In this document: positions 21,754 through 27,878 of the stretch, piece after piece
Numbering within the stretch: position 1 is the first letter of the stretch
How the letters are laid out: every line of letters starts with the position of its first letter
Notes under the pieces: generated by a model
What the model was told of the DNA's origin: nothing
Databases searched by the model: none
The model's input: the letters and a program-made list of their open reading frames with translations, nothing else
Virus record (IMG/VR): IMGVR_UViG_3300013100_000027
Coordinates: 1 to 27,878 of that record
Direction: 5' to 3' (one strand)
Length of the DNA stretch: 27,878 nt
Origin: a virus
Translations under genes and position numbers: made by a program

Positions 21754-22998
21754 TTAGTCATCCTTATCATAGTGCCGTTGATATCTCAGAGCTTTGGCAA
21801 CTGACTTTTTCAAGTACATTAAATCATCAAATCCACTAGGCAGGTCTAAAAACCTATTCGCGTCCGCTAGTGTTGGATATACATTATAATTACTAATATA
21901 GAAAAGCACTGCTTCTTTAAAGAACATCTGAAGCTGAAAACAGTGGTAATCTAAATTTTCCACCTCATGGCCAGTATGTACATTTCGATTACGATACTCC
22001 CTAAGATGCTCTAAGATTTGCGCGTGATATGGCCGATCCGAAAACATAAAAGAGCAGCGCCTAACTATGGCCTCCGCATTATTTTCAGAAGGGCTAACCA
22101 TGGACTCAAGCGCGGCCCAAAGCTTGAGTATAACTATGTTTTTGTCATGCTCATCAAATGCACGGACGTAACGCACAATTGCAGACTTAATTATTGAGGA
22201 ATTTCCGTGTACCCCAACCTTTTTAAATATAGTTCGAGACACTTTCGCCATAGCTTCTCGCGACTTGGCAACCGTCGGCTTTATTACCGTATAATTTCTC
22301 TCATACCAGAACAAATTTTCATCAACTAACGTTCCATTTTCTTGATGGAGCGAATGTAAGCCTCCAAGCAGTATACGATTTAAAGAACCGATTTTAGGTT
22401 TGCCGAAATTAAATTCGGATACCGGATTGGTCAAAAGGGAGAAAACGCCCCTCACATAATCTAATTCGTAAATTGCCGAATGAAACGCATCCATCTTATC
22501 CTTTGATTTTAAAGTTACAGTTATTGAGCTATACCCTTTAGGCAAGGGCTCAAGATCGCTGGTCCACTTGAGCTTGTCGCGAGTATTAAACTTTTTTGGC
22601 AGGCCTGTTGGATAGCACTTTATAACTGCTTTGTTCGTCAGTATAGCTTTAATAGGAAATCCATCCCGAAGAGAGATAGACGTAGCCATCACATAGGTGT
22701 CCTCTCTTTTCCTTCCGCGCCTTATTACAGCAGCGTTCAATTCTTGAAGAAATGAATCCTTCGTGAATACACTACCTTTCGCAAAAGAAGCTTGGGCTTC
22801 CATAAAAATAGATCTGGTGGTTGAGTAACTATAATCACCATCAAAATCCAGCATGGTTAACATAACACTGTCTATCTCATGCTTTTCAAAAGCAGAGTAA
22901 CTAACCTGACCTTCATTACTAACCGTAGTAATTTCTCTAAGCTTGTCAATAAGTACTTGCGGCTTCAATCTATCATTTTTCTTCCATTTGACTTTCAT
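21754..22998 (-). CDS. HEPN-like domain protein (ApeA-like C-terminus), candidate defence gene
   Basis: 414 residues from ATG 22998, with AAGGAGTGAAT as a near-perfect ribosome site. The C-terminal third (about 285-385) has the HEPN pattern: a helix with LKLWAALESMVSP, then SFMFSD, then YRNRNVHTG, where Arg336-X4-His341 is the RX4-6H ribonuclease signature, and a final helix KEAVLFYISNY. This resembles ApeA-like HEPN families. The N-terminal 280 residues are not recognised and may sense a trigger. AT-rich, leftward, opposing the early operon. RNA cleavage leading to abortive infection is a reasonable hypothesis only. Confidence 0.72.
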   Translation of the reverse strand: MKVKWKKNDRLKPQVLIDKLREITTVSNEGQVSYSAFEKHEIDSVMLTMLDFDGDYSYSTTRSIFMEAQASFAKGSVFTKDSFLQELNAAVIRRGRKREDTYVMATSISLRDGFPIKAILTNKAVIKCYPTGLPKKFNTRDKLKWTSDLEPLPKGYSSITVTLKSKDKMDAFHSAIYELDYVRGVFSLLTNPVSEFNFGKPKIGSLNRILLGGLHSLHQENGTLVDENLFWYERNYTVIKPTVAKSREAMAKVSRTIFKKVGVHGNSSIIKSAIVRYVRAFDEHDKNIVILKLWAALESMVSPSENNAEAIVRRCSFMFSDRPYHAQILEHLREYRNRNVHTGHEVENLDYHCFQLQMFFKEAVLFYISNYNVYPTLADANRFLDLPSGFDDLMYLKKSVAKALRYQRHYDKDD

Positions 22999-23129
22999 AT
23001 TCACTCCTTGATCCGGCTCCATGCCGGTCACTCGTAATACCCCAATCCAAACCAAATTGCCACCACCGGCCACGGAGGGCGGCGCCTGCTAATGCGTCTG
23101 AGTGCGCCTTTTCGGGCGCCTTATGGATA

Positions 23130-24131
23130 TCAGTTCACCGAGCTTGCAAAAGCTCGGCAGAGCTCCAATTTTTGGGTCAGCAACTTGGAATCATCGGTTG
23201 CTCCAGGATGCAACATGCTGCCCTTTCCCTCTGCGATAGCTGCAACCATAGACAATGCGCTAAGAAGGTTGAAGAGACGGAGATAATTCTCCGCAGTCGC
23301 ATATCCGTAAAAAAGTCCGTGAGCAATTCCGTGTCGATTTAATGACGTCGAATCACTGACATCATTCGTATGCTGATAGAGCTTTGTAGTGAAATATGCT
23401 GAGATCCCATCATACATCTGAACCCTTTCATGAAACCGACTTAGAAATTTGCTGTTCAAGTCGGCTGGTAGCCAGCTGTATCCATCAAACATCATATCGA
23501 GTTCTTTTGACTTAAGCCGATCAAAGACTTTAAGTAACTGATGAATACTTACAGAAGCTTCAACACGCAGGCCTACTTTTACTCCTAGCGCTCTAACCAC
23601 CCCCTCTATACAGGGAAGTAATCCTATGATAGCTACGTTATGTAGTCCGACAGAATAAGCTTTAGCTGATTCAATTAGTGTTTTGTGGAAACTGACATAC
23701 GTTTTCCTCAAGGCCCAGACGCCGCAGATAAGTTCCGCCAGCCCATCCGACGGGTACATAACTCTGAGCATTTCACTACCTATATCGAGACGATCCAGCT
23801 CCGAGGGTGCCGAAAGTATTCGCGAAGCATACCCACCGAGAAACCCCATACTATAGTAAGGAGGAACAACTATATCTGCTTGAATAAATGCGTCCCGCAT
23901 CCAGGTTACAGCTAACGAGCTAGGGACTGTTGTTAGATCGCGAGGAAAGAATGCTGTACCTTCAAATGTAGTGAATCGATACCCAGGAATTGCCGCAAAA
24001 TAATTAACGGTCACCTCTTCTACCGCAATGTATTGCACGCCCGAACTCTCTAGACGTTTTTTTACAGCTTTGATTCCACGCTTTAGTGACTGGCTTCTCT
24101 TACACAGTCGGTACACCTCGGGAAAGTCCAT
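23130..24131 (-). CDS. Second HEPN-like protein, partner candidate
   Basis: 333 residues. Residues 150-300 look like a HEPN fold: AIIGLLPCIEGVVRAL (168-182), then LNRHGIAHGLFYG (264-276) with Arg266-X4-His271, and a closing helix NYLRLFNLLSALSMVA. The NRHG..HG form is typical of HEPN proteins linked to defence or toxin modules. ATG 24131 has GGG upstream at moderate spacing. It lies 131 bp upstream of the other HEPN gene on the same strand and has the same AT-rich composition, so the two probably moved together. Its start is divergent from the C5 methylase (48 bp apart). Confidence 0.68.
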   Translation of the reverse strand: MDFPEVYRLCKRSQSLKRGIKAVKKRLESSGVQYIAVEEVTVNYFAAIPGYRFTTFEGTAFFPRDLTTVPSSLAVTWMRDAFIQADIVVPPYYSMGFLGGYASRILSAPSELDRLDIGSEMLRVMYPSDGLAELICGVWALRKTYVSFHKTLIESAKAYSVGLHNVAIIGLLPCIEGVVRALGVKVGLRVEASVSIHQLLKVFDRLKSKELDMMFDGYSWLPADLNSKFLSRFHERVQMYDGISAYFTTKLYQHTNDVSDSTSLNRHGIAHGLFYGYATAENYLRLFNLLSALSMVAAIAEGKGSMLHPGATDDSKLLTQKLELCRAFASSVN

Positions 24132-24179
24132 AGCACCCTAACTCTTAATTTTACGTGAACATACAGATGAGGCTCATTA

Positions 24180-25103
24180 ATGCCAACTGCTATCGATTTG
24201 TTCGCCGGACTCGGCGGATGGACCCGCGGCGGAAAAGACGCCGGACTCAATGTTCTCTGGGCCGCCAACCACTGGCCGGCAGCCGTAGAGTGGCACACCA
24301 AGAACAACCCGGAAACGCAGCATGTGTGCCAGGACCTGCACCAGGCTGATTGGTCGCAGGTGCCGAAGCACGAAGTCATGCTTGCATCCCCTTGCTGCCA
24401 GGGCCACGCAAAGGCGCGCGGCAAGGCCGCAGGAAACCCGCAGCACGACAACTCGCGCTCAACTGCCTGGGCACCGGTTGCAAACGCTGAAGTCAACCGA
24501 CCTGACTTCGCTGTGATCGAGAACGTGCCTGAGTTCATGGACTGGATCCTGTACCCGGCCTGGGCAGATGCGATGCAGCGCCTGGGTTACTCGCTGGCAC
24601 CACATATAGTGGACTGCGCCGACCTCGGCGTACCACAACATCGAGTTCGCCTGTTCATGGTCTGCTCCCGCAGCAAGGCTCCGCTCTACCTGCAACTCCA
24701 GCAGCACCAACATGTACCTGCCAGCGAAATTATCGACTTCAACGCAGGCAAGTGGTCGCCGATCATCAAGCCTGGCCGTGCCGAATCAACGCTGACCCGC
24801 GTAAAAAACGGCCGGGAACGGTTCGGCGAGCGGTTCGTAATGCCATATTATGGCTCCGGGTCTGGGCTCACCGGGCGCAGCCTGGACCGCCCGATCGGTA
24901 CCATCACCACCCTGGACCGATGGGCCGTCGTCGACGGTGACCGGATGCGCATGATCACAGCCGACGAGGCCATGGCCGCACAGTCCTTCCCGGAAAACAC
25001 ACTGCGCCCAGACAACCACCGCCTGACCATGCACATGACTGGCAACGCGGTGCCGCCACTAGCCGGCAAACGTATCATCGAAGCATTATTGGCCGCGGCA
25101 TGA
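24180..25103 (+). CDS. C5-cytosine DNA methyltransferase
   Basis: 307 residues. All main motifs are in order: I IDLFAGLGGW (5-14), IV ASPCCQGHA with the catalytic Cys of the Pro-Cys pair (about 69-77), VI VIENVPE, VIII QHRVRLF, and X GNAVPP near the end. The target-recognition region between VIII and X is short (about 100 residues). GAGG precedes the ATG. Many phages carry solitary C5 methylases that protect DNA from restriction. No cognate endonuclease is evident. GC-rich like the backbone, unlike both neighbours, so it belongs to the original early operon. Confidence 0.93.
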   Translation: MPTAIDLFAGLGGWTRGGKDAGLNVLWAANHWPAAVEWHTKNNPETQHVCQDLHQADWSQVPKHEVMLASPCCQGHAKARGKAAGNPQHDNSRSTAWAPVANAEVNRPDFAVIENVPEFMDWILYPAWADAMQRLGYSLAPHIVDCADLGVPQHRVRLFMVCSRSKAPLYLQLQQHQHVPASEIIDFNAGKWSPIIKPGRAESTLTRVKNGRERFGERFVMPYYGSGSGLTGRSLDRPIGTITTLDRWAVVDGDRMRMITADEAMAAQSFPENTLRPDNHRLTMHMTGNAVPPLAGKRIIEALLAAA

Positions 25104-25117
25104 GCTGGTGTTTTTGC

Positions 25118-25867
25118 CTACCAAGGTTTCTCCTGTGATTTACCGGACTGCATAAGCCAGACAAGAAACTCGTGCCCTTTGGTTGTTAAGAAAATTGCTG
25201 AACCTACAGACCTGATCAGCCCTCTGAACCTCAGAAACTCCAAATAGTTGTCCACTGTCCAAGCGTCCATGTGAGGAGCGAATTGTAACTTATGAGTTTC
25301 CCAATAAGCCTCGACCTCTGACATCGCACATCCAGTAGCAAGTCTTTGATTCAAATAGTTAAGAAATTTTATCTGCCCACCGAATATCGAGGAATATATA
25401 GTTTCAAAGTCATACAAAACTCTCATCATCGCAAGTCGTGAAATTAAATACTCAGTTACCTCAACAGGCTGCATACCTTCTATTTCAGATAGAATGTTAG
25501 ATTTAGTATCGACCAGACATTGGGTCACCCCATATGGCGGTAACGGTATAACTAGTTTCTTTGTCGGCGTTTTTTTGCTTTCCTCTGTTGAGGGATCATC
25601 GACAAGAGTGCCAGTTGAAACACCGACAGGCTTGATTACTAAATCTCGATCACCCTGCATTTCTTCTGGAGCCGGGACTGGCCCAAACTCGACGCCCGCC
25701 GGCCCTAACTTATTAAGTCGCCCTATCGCGCCTCGAAACTCAGCTTTAAAATTGGATATCAAAAAATAACTGATAATAAGCGCTGCATGCGGCCATTTAA
25801 ACGCTGTCCATGCCAAGTAAATAAACGACTTTATAGATTCCCATGCGCCCCATAAATACAACTCCAT
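25118..25867 (-). CDS. Membrane protein with cytoplasmic winged-helix-like C-terminus
   Basis: 249 residues from ATG 25867 (AAGGAGAAAG upstream, excellent). One or two hydrophobic segments near the N-terminus (about 10-22 and 26-40, WPHAALIISYFLIS) precede a basic stretch and a Pro/Thr-rich linker. The remaining part is helical and ends in a winged-helix-like unit (NYLEFLRFRGLIRSVGSAIF, then LTTKGHEFLVWL). AT-rich and leftward, inserted 14 bp after the methylase stop. The order membrane anchor, linker, winged-helix-like end repeats that of the 10916-11311 protein at larger size. Unknown family; lysogenic conversion or defence is possible. Confidence 0.68.
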   Translation of the reverse strand: MELYLWGAWESIKSFIYLAWTAFKWPHAALIISYFLISNFKAEFRGAIGRLNKLGPAGVEFGPVPAPEEMQGDRDLVIKPVGVSTGTLVDDPSTEESKKTPTKKLVIPLPPYGVTQCLVDTKSNILSEIEGMQPVEVTEYLISRLAMMRVLYDFETIYSSIFGGQIKFLNYLNQRLATGCAMSEVEAYWETHKLQFAPHMDAWTVDNYLEFLRFRGLIRSVGSAIFLTTKGHEFLVWLMQSGKSQEKPW

Positions 25868-25930
25868 TTTCTTTCTCCTTAGTTGCAAATCAGGCAATCA
25901 TTTCACTGTAGCTGATCCATCCTCCCCATT

Positions 25931-25967
25931 CCACCGCCCGGGCATGGCCCGGCAAGGGCTCCCCATG
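25931..25967 (+). repeat. Hairpin plus ribosome-site repeat, copy A
   Basis: Stem CCGGGC-ATG-GCCCGG followed by GGCAAGGGCTCCCCATG. It is nearly the same as copy B at 26250-26286. The ATG opens only a six-codon frame (MPTENL, stop). It may be what remains of a gene start cut off by the adjacent insertion. Confidence 0.6.
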
Positions 25968-25979
25968 CCTACAGAAAAT

Positions 25980-26225
25980 CTATAGGTCTGCCCCAGCAAT
26001 CAGCCTGGTCCCGACTTCACGCCCAGCCACCTGCGCCAGGCCACGGTCAACATAGGTTCGGTCACCTGCAACAACCGGCACTACCACTTCACCACCACGC
26101 TTTATCTCGACATTGATACGCCAGGTCTCCCGGCCTTCCTCGTCCTTGTCGCATTCCATGTAGTTCCAAACCTGAAAGCCTTCGATCTCATCGTAAATAT
26201 CGTGCTTGGTCATGGTCCTGCCCAT
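25980..26225 (-). CDS. Small hypothetical protein
   Basis: 81 residues from ATG 26225, or 77 from ATG 26213 (MTKHDIYDEIEGF). Neither start has an ideal ribosome site: GCAGGA lies only 2 nt before the second. The pattern of charged and aromatic residues (WNYMECDKDEEGRETW, then RINVEIKRGGEVVVPVV) suggests a small beta-rich fold. It is leftward between two hairpin repeats and opposite to the Xis/Int pair. Function unknown. Confidence 0.55.
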   Translation of the reverse strand: MGRTMTKHDIYDEIEGFQVWNYMECDKDEEGRETWRINVEIKRGGEVVVPVVAGDRTYVDRGLAQVAGREVGTRLIAGADL

Positions 26226-26249
26226 TTATAGGAATGGGCCATCGTAGCA

Positions 26250-26286
26250 CCACACCCCGGGCATTGCCCGGCAAGGACTCCCCATG
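26250..26286 (+). repeat. Hairpin plus ribosome-site repeat, copy B
   Basis: Stem CCGGGCA / TGCCCGG followed by GGCAAGGACTCCCCATG. It matches copy A over about 35 bp with few changes. The hairpin ends just before the AAGGA, so folding could limit access of ribosomes to the following ATG. Confidence 0.6.
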
Positions 26287-26331
26287 AACATCATCAAAAC
26301 AGCGCAGCTCTCAGCGGGCAGCGGGAGGTAG
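26284..26331 (+). CDS. Possible 15-codon leader peptide before xis
   Basis: ATG 26284 follows AAGGACTCCCC and reads MNIIKTAQLSAGSGR then TAG. Its last codons contain GGGAGG, the ribosome site of the xis-like gene that starts 2 bp after the stop. Translation of the leader could thus couple to or compete with xis translation. Too short to be proven by sequence. Confidence 0.3.
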   Translation: MNIIKTAQLSAGSGR

Positions 26332-26333
26332 TT

Positions 26334-26678
26334 ATGGCAGACGCCCAAGAAAGACCTGAAGCATTCCAGCTCGACAAGGTTCCGGAGGTCCGCATGGCCG
26401 AGATCATCGGGACCACCAAGCGGGCGCTGGAAGGCAAGCGAGACCGCGGGGTCATCCCCGAAGGTGTGTGGAACAAGATAGATAACCGGATTTTTTATAG
26501 CATCAGGAGATATGAAGCATGGCTAGAAAGCCAATGGGCCTGCCCACAGGAGTTGAATTCGTTGGCCAGTCCGTTCGCATTCGATTCACCTGGCGAGGCG
26601 AGCGGCGCTGCGAGACTCTCGCACACCCACAAACACCAAAAGGGATTAAAGCGGCAGCCGATCTACGCGATCAAGTAA
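26334..26678 (+). CDS. Excisionase-like DNA-binding protein (Xis candidate)
   Basis: 114 residues. The region RMAEIIGTTKRALEGKRDRGVIPEG, given here in parts as RMAEIIGTTKRALEG and KRDRGVIPEGVW, then IFYSIRRYEAW, resembles MerR/Xis-type winged helices found before integrases in Pseudomonas phages. Its last 53 codons overlap the integrase start in another frame (160 bp). The two would be translated from one message. GGGAGG precedes the ATG. It should bend attachment DNA and steer Int toward excision. The overlap-coded C-terminus is polar and looks disordered. Confidence 0.72.
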   Translation: MADAQERPEAFQLDKVPEVRMAEIIGTTKRALEGKRDRGVIPEGVWNKIDNRIFYSIRRYEAWLESQWACPQELNSLASPFAFDSPGEASGAARLSHTHKHQKGLKRQPIYAIK

Positions 26679-27715
26679 TAAGCCTGGCTAAGCATGGGGT
26701 TCTGGATGATCAGCGCTACGCTGAACTATTCCCGAACTCCAGCTATATGCCCATTTCACTTGTGATGACGTTCGGCGAGTACGCCCAGGCCTGGATCAAT
26801 AGCCTGGAGATCGTGCCCGGCACACGCAGAAACTATCGCGCAACGGTCAACACCTACTGGATGCCATGGCTTGGGCAGCTCCCGATCACGGCAATCACCA
26901 CGATGGTGCTACGTAGAGTCATAAGCGAAACAGTTTGGGAAACACAGTCGATTAAGCGCGAGTCGATAGCGCGGGTCACTTCACTACTGAAGTCTGCCGT
27001 GCAAGATGAGTTGATCGATCGCAACCCAGCGACGCCGATCAAGCTACCGAAGAAATCAAAAAAGCAGGTTGACCCTTTTTCCGGAGATGAAGCGGCCGCA
27101 ATCATCGAATGGATGTACGCGAATTTCAAAAAACCAGCCGTGCGGATATTTGCTGCGTACTTTGAGTTTGCCTTTTTCAGCGGGATGAGGACAGGAGAGA
27201 TAGCGGCATTGCGCTGGGATGAGATTGATATGGACGCGCGCACTGCACACGTCTGCCGGATTGTTGTGGATGGGGAAGTAGAGGAGCGCACCAAGACGAA
27301 GTACGCCAGAACGGTGATGCTCAATAGTCGAGCGTTGAATGCCTTGCGGCAGGCCAAGCAGATCGCAGATGATCGATTGCTACAGCGGCGCAGAATCAAA
27401 ACGAAATCGCAGTACGTGTTTCCGCCATCGGGTGGATCTGAATTCATCTGCCGGCCATCCCAGACGGGCGACCAGTTCAGCAAGGCGTTAACGGCGCTTG
27501 ATCTACGACATAGACCGCAGTACAACTGCCGACACACCTATGCCACCATGTGTCTAATGGCGGGCATGAACCCTGCATTTATCGCCGGCCAACTTGGGCA
27601 CAGCATCCAGGTGCTGCTGACGACTTACGCAAAATGGCTATCGTCAAGCACTGACTGGTCAGAAGTTGGAAAGCTTGAGCAATCGATGATTGGTACAAAA
27701 TCGGTACAAGCCTAA
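26519..27715 (+). CDS. int: Prophage integrase, tyrosine recombinase
   Basis: 398 residues. N-terminal arm-binding domain (about 10-60, IRFTWRGERRCETL), core-binding domain (84-172), catalytic domain with Arg224 (SGMRTGE), Lys259/261 (RTKTK), Arg338 (NCRHTY), His361 (LGHS) and Tyr370 (LTTYAKW). The usual His three residues before the second Arg is Tyr335, a tolerated variant. CAGGAGA precedes ATG 26519. It overlaps the Xis-like gene and ends 43 bp before the right att core. It should recombine the chromosomal site behind folD with the phage site. Its C-terminal codons include the candidate arm-type repeats. Confidence 0.93.
   Translation: MARKPMGLPTGVEFVGQSVRIRFTWRGERRCETLAHPQTPKGIKAAADLRDQVISLAKHGVLDDQRYAELFPNSSYMPISLVMTFGEYAQAWINSLEIVPGTRRNYRATVNTYWMPWLGQLPITAITTMVLRRVISETVWETQSIKRESIARVTSLLKSAVQDELIDRNPATPIKLPKKSKKQVDPFSGDEAAAIIEWMYANFKKPAVRIFAAYFEFAFFSGMRTGEIAALRWDEIDMDARTAHVCRIVVDGEVEERTKTKYARTVMLNSRALNALRQAKQIADDRLLQRRRIKTKSQYVFPPSGGSEFICRPSQTGDQFSKALTALDLRHRPQYNCRHTYATMCLMAGMNPAFIAGQLGHSIQVLLTTYAKWLSSSTDWSEVGKLEQSMIGTKSVQA
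27691..27711. promoter_or_regulatory. Candidate integrase arm-type sites, right end
   Basis: TGGTACAAAA (27691-27700) and CGGTACAAGC (27702-27711) repeat the pair at 317-338. They lie within the last codons of int, 48-68 bp from the right core. Confidence 0.5.
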
Positions 27716-27729
27716 CCAATCATCGGCTT

Positions 27730-27751
27730 AGAGCCTTTATTTAAAGGCTCT
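27730..27751 (+). terminator. Hairpin after int, probable weak terminator
   Basis: AGAGCCTTTA / TAAAGGCTCT is a 10-bp inverted repeat with only TT between, 14 bp after the int stop. No T run follows, so termination would be inefficient. It may instead be an architectural element next to the att core. Confidence 0.5.
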
Positions 27752-27758
27752 CTATCAC

Positions 27759-27778
27759 TTTCTGATCCATACTCCTAA
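27759..27778. other. Right attachment core (att) of the prophage
   Basis: Identical 20-mer to 193-212, TTTCTGATCCATACTCCTAA. Beyond it lies chromosomal sequence, so removal of the prophage would rejoin the folD downstream region to 27779 onward. Confidence 0.88.
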
Positions 27779-27801
27779 AATGTAACGGCATTTATCCAAA
27801 A

Positions 27802-27817
27802 ACCGTTCCCGAACGGT
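27802..27817. other. Short hairpin in the chromosomal flank
   Basis: ACCGTTC-CC-GAACGGT, without T run, in the leader region of the following gene. Role unknown; could be an operator. Confidence 0.3.
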
Positions 27818-27848
27818 ATTTCCTTACTTTTTTAGCGAGTTCATCCGC

Positions 27849-27878
27849 GTGAAAATTCGTCTCTCTATCGTCAGCCTA
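27849..27878 (+). CDS. Possible start of a chromosomal exported protein (partial)
   Basis: GTG 27849 opens a frame reading MKIRLSIVSL up to the window edge, which looks like the start of a signal peptide. No good ribosome site is visible. Identity cannot be judged from ten codons. Confidence 0.35.
   Translation, partial: MKIRLSIVSL

Noticed and set aside
23096-23122. GGCGCC-rich hairpin between the two HEPN genes as terminator
   Set aside because: The stem (GCGCC / GGGCGC) is short, imperfect and lacks a T run on either strand; it may be leftover backbone sequence.
21754-25103. Restriction-modification system made of the C5 methylase plus a HEPN effector
   Set aside because: The genes are divergent, differ in base composition, and HEPN proteins act on RNA; no DNA endonuclease motif is visible, so co-function is not claimed.

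Overview
The window looks like an integrated, partly decayed temperate phage in a Pseudomonas chromosome (most like the P. fluorescens group). Chromosomal sequence survives at both edges. The left edge carries the 3' end of folD and its terminator. The right edge carries about 100 bp with the possible first codons of an exported protein. A 20-bp identical core (193-212 and 27759-27778) marks the two att sites. Backbone genes are GC-rich with strong Shine-Dalgarno sites. Three gene blocks are clearly AT-richer (about 10.9-14.0, 21.75-24.15 and 25.1-25.9 kb) and read as later cargo.

Layout from left to right. 0.4-2.8 kb is a conversion/accessory end: two small proteins, one behind a perfect LexA-type palindrome, an SRAP (YedK/HMCES-like) protein, and a Dam-type adenine methylase. 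2.9-10.7 kb is the late region, transcribed leftward: holin, small and large terminase, tail fibre, tape measure, tail U, tail X, tail D, GH19 endolysin and Rz/Rz1 spanins. The order is P2-like, but portal, capsid, sheath, tube and baseplate genes are all missing. At least three deletion joints are visible: holin to a virion-protein fragment near 10.41 kb, large terminase to tail fibre near 7.90 kb, and tail fibre to tape measure near 7.46 kb. The phage should therefore be unable to build its own particle. A plus-strand 'moron' coding for an exported protein sits inside the late operon.

10.7-14.3 kb is cargo placed between the late genes and the Q-like antiterminator. It holds two terminators, a membrane-anchored winged-helix-like protein, an 818-residue HsdR_N-type nuclease/P-loop NTPase protein, and a 161-bp element with inverted ends. 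14.3-18.9 kb is the leftward early/replication operon: O-like initiator with internal iteron-like repeats, DnaB-type helicase, a small protein, a second tyrosine recombinase, a zinc-ribbon protein and Q. 19.0-20.2 kb is the immunity switch: Cro-like gene, CI-like S24 repressor, and five copies of a TACAA-N7-TTGTA-like operator on both sides of cI. 20.2-26.3 kb is the rightward early region: small basic protein, LuxR-type HTH protein, hypotheticals and a C5 cytosine methylase. It is interrupted by a leftward pair of HEPN-like genes and by a leftward membrane/winged-helix gene. 26.3-27.7 kb carries an excisionase-like gene overlapping the integrase gene out of frame.

How it fits together: CI self-cleavage under SOS would open leftward (Cro, O, DnaB, Q) and rightward (early genes, Xis) transcription. 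Replication, excision, lysis and DNA methylation functions look intact while morphogenesis is gone. The best candidates for undescribed biology are the HEPN pair (21754-24131), the nuclease-NTPase cargo (10916-13965) and the inner recombinase. Their defence or replication roles are inferred from domain motifs and position, not shown.
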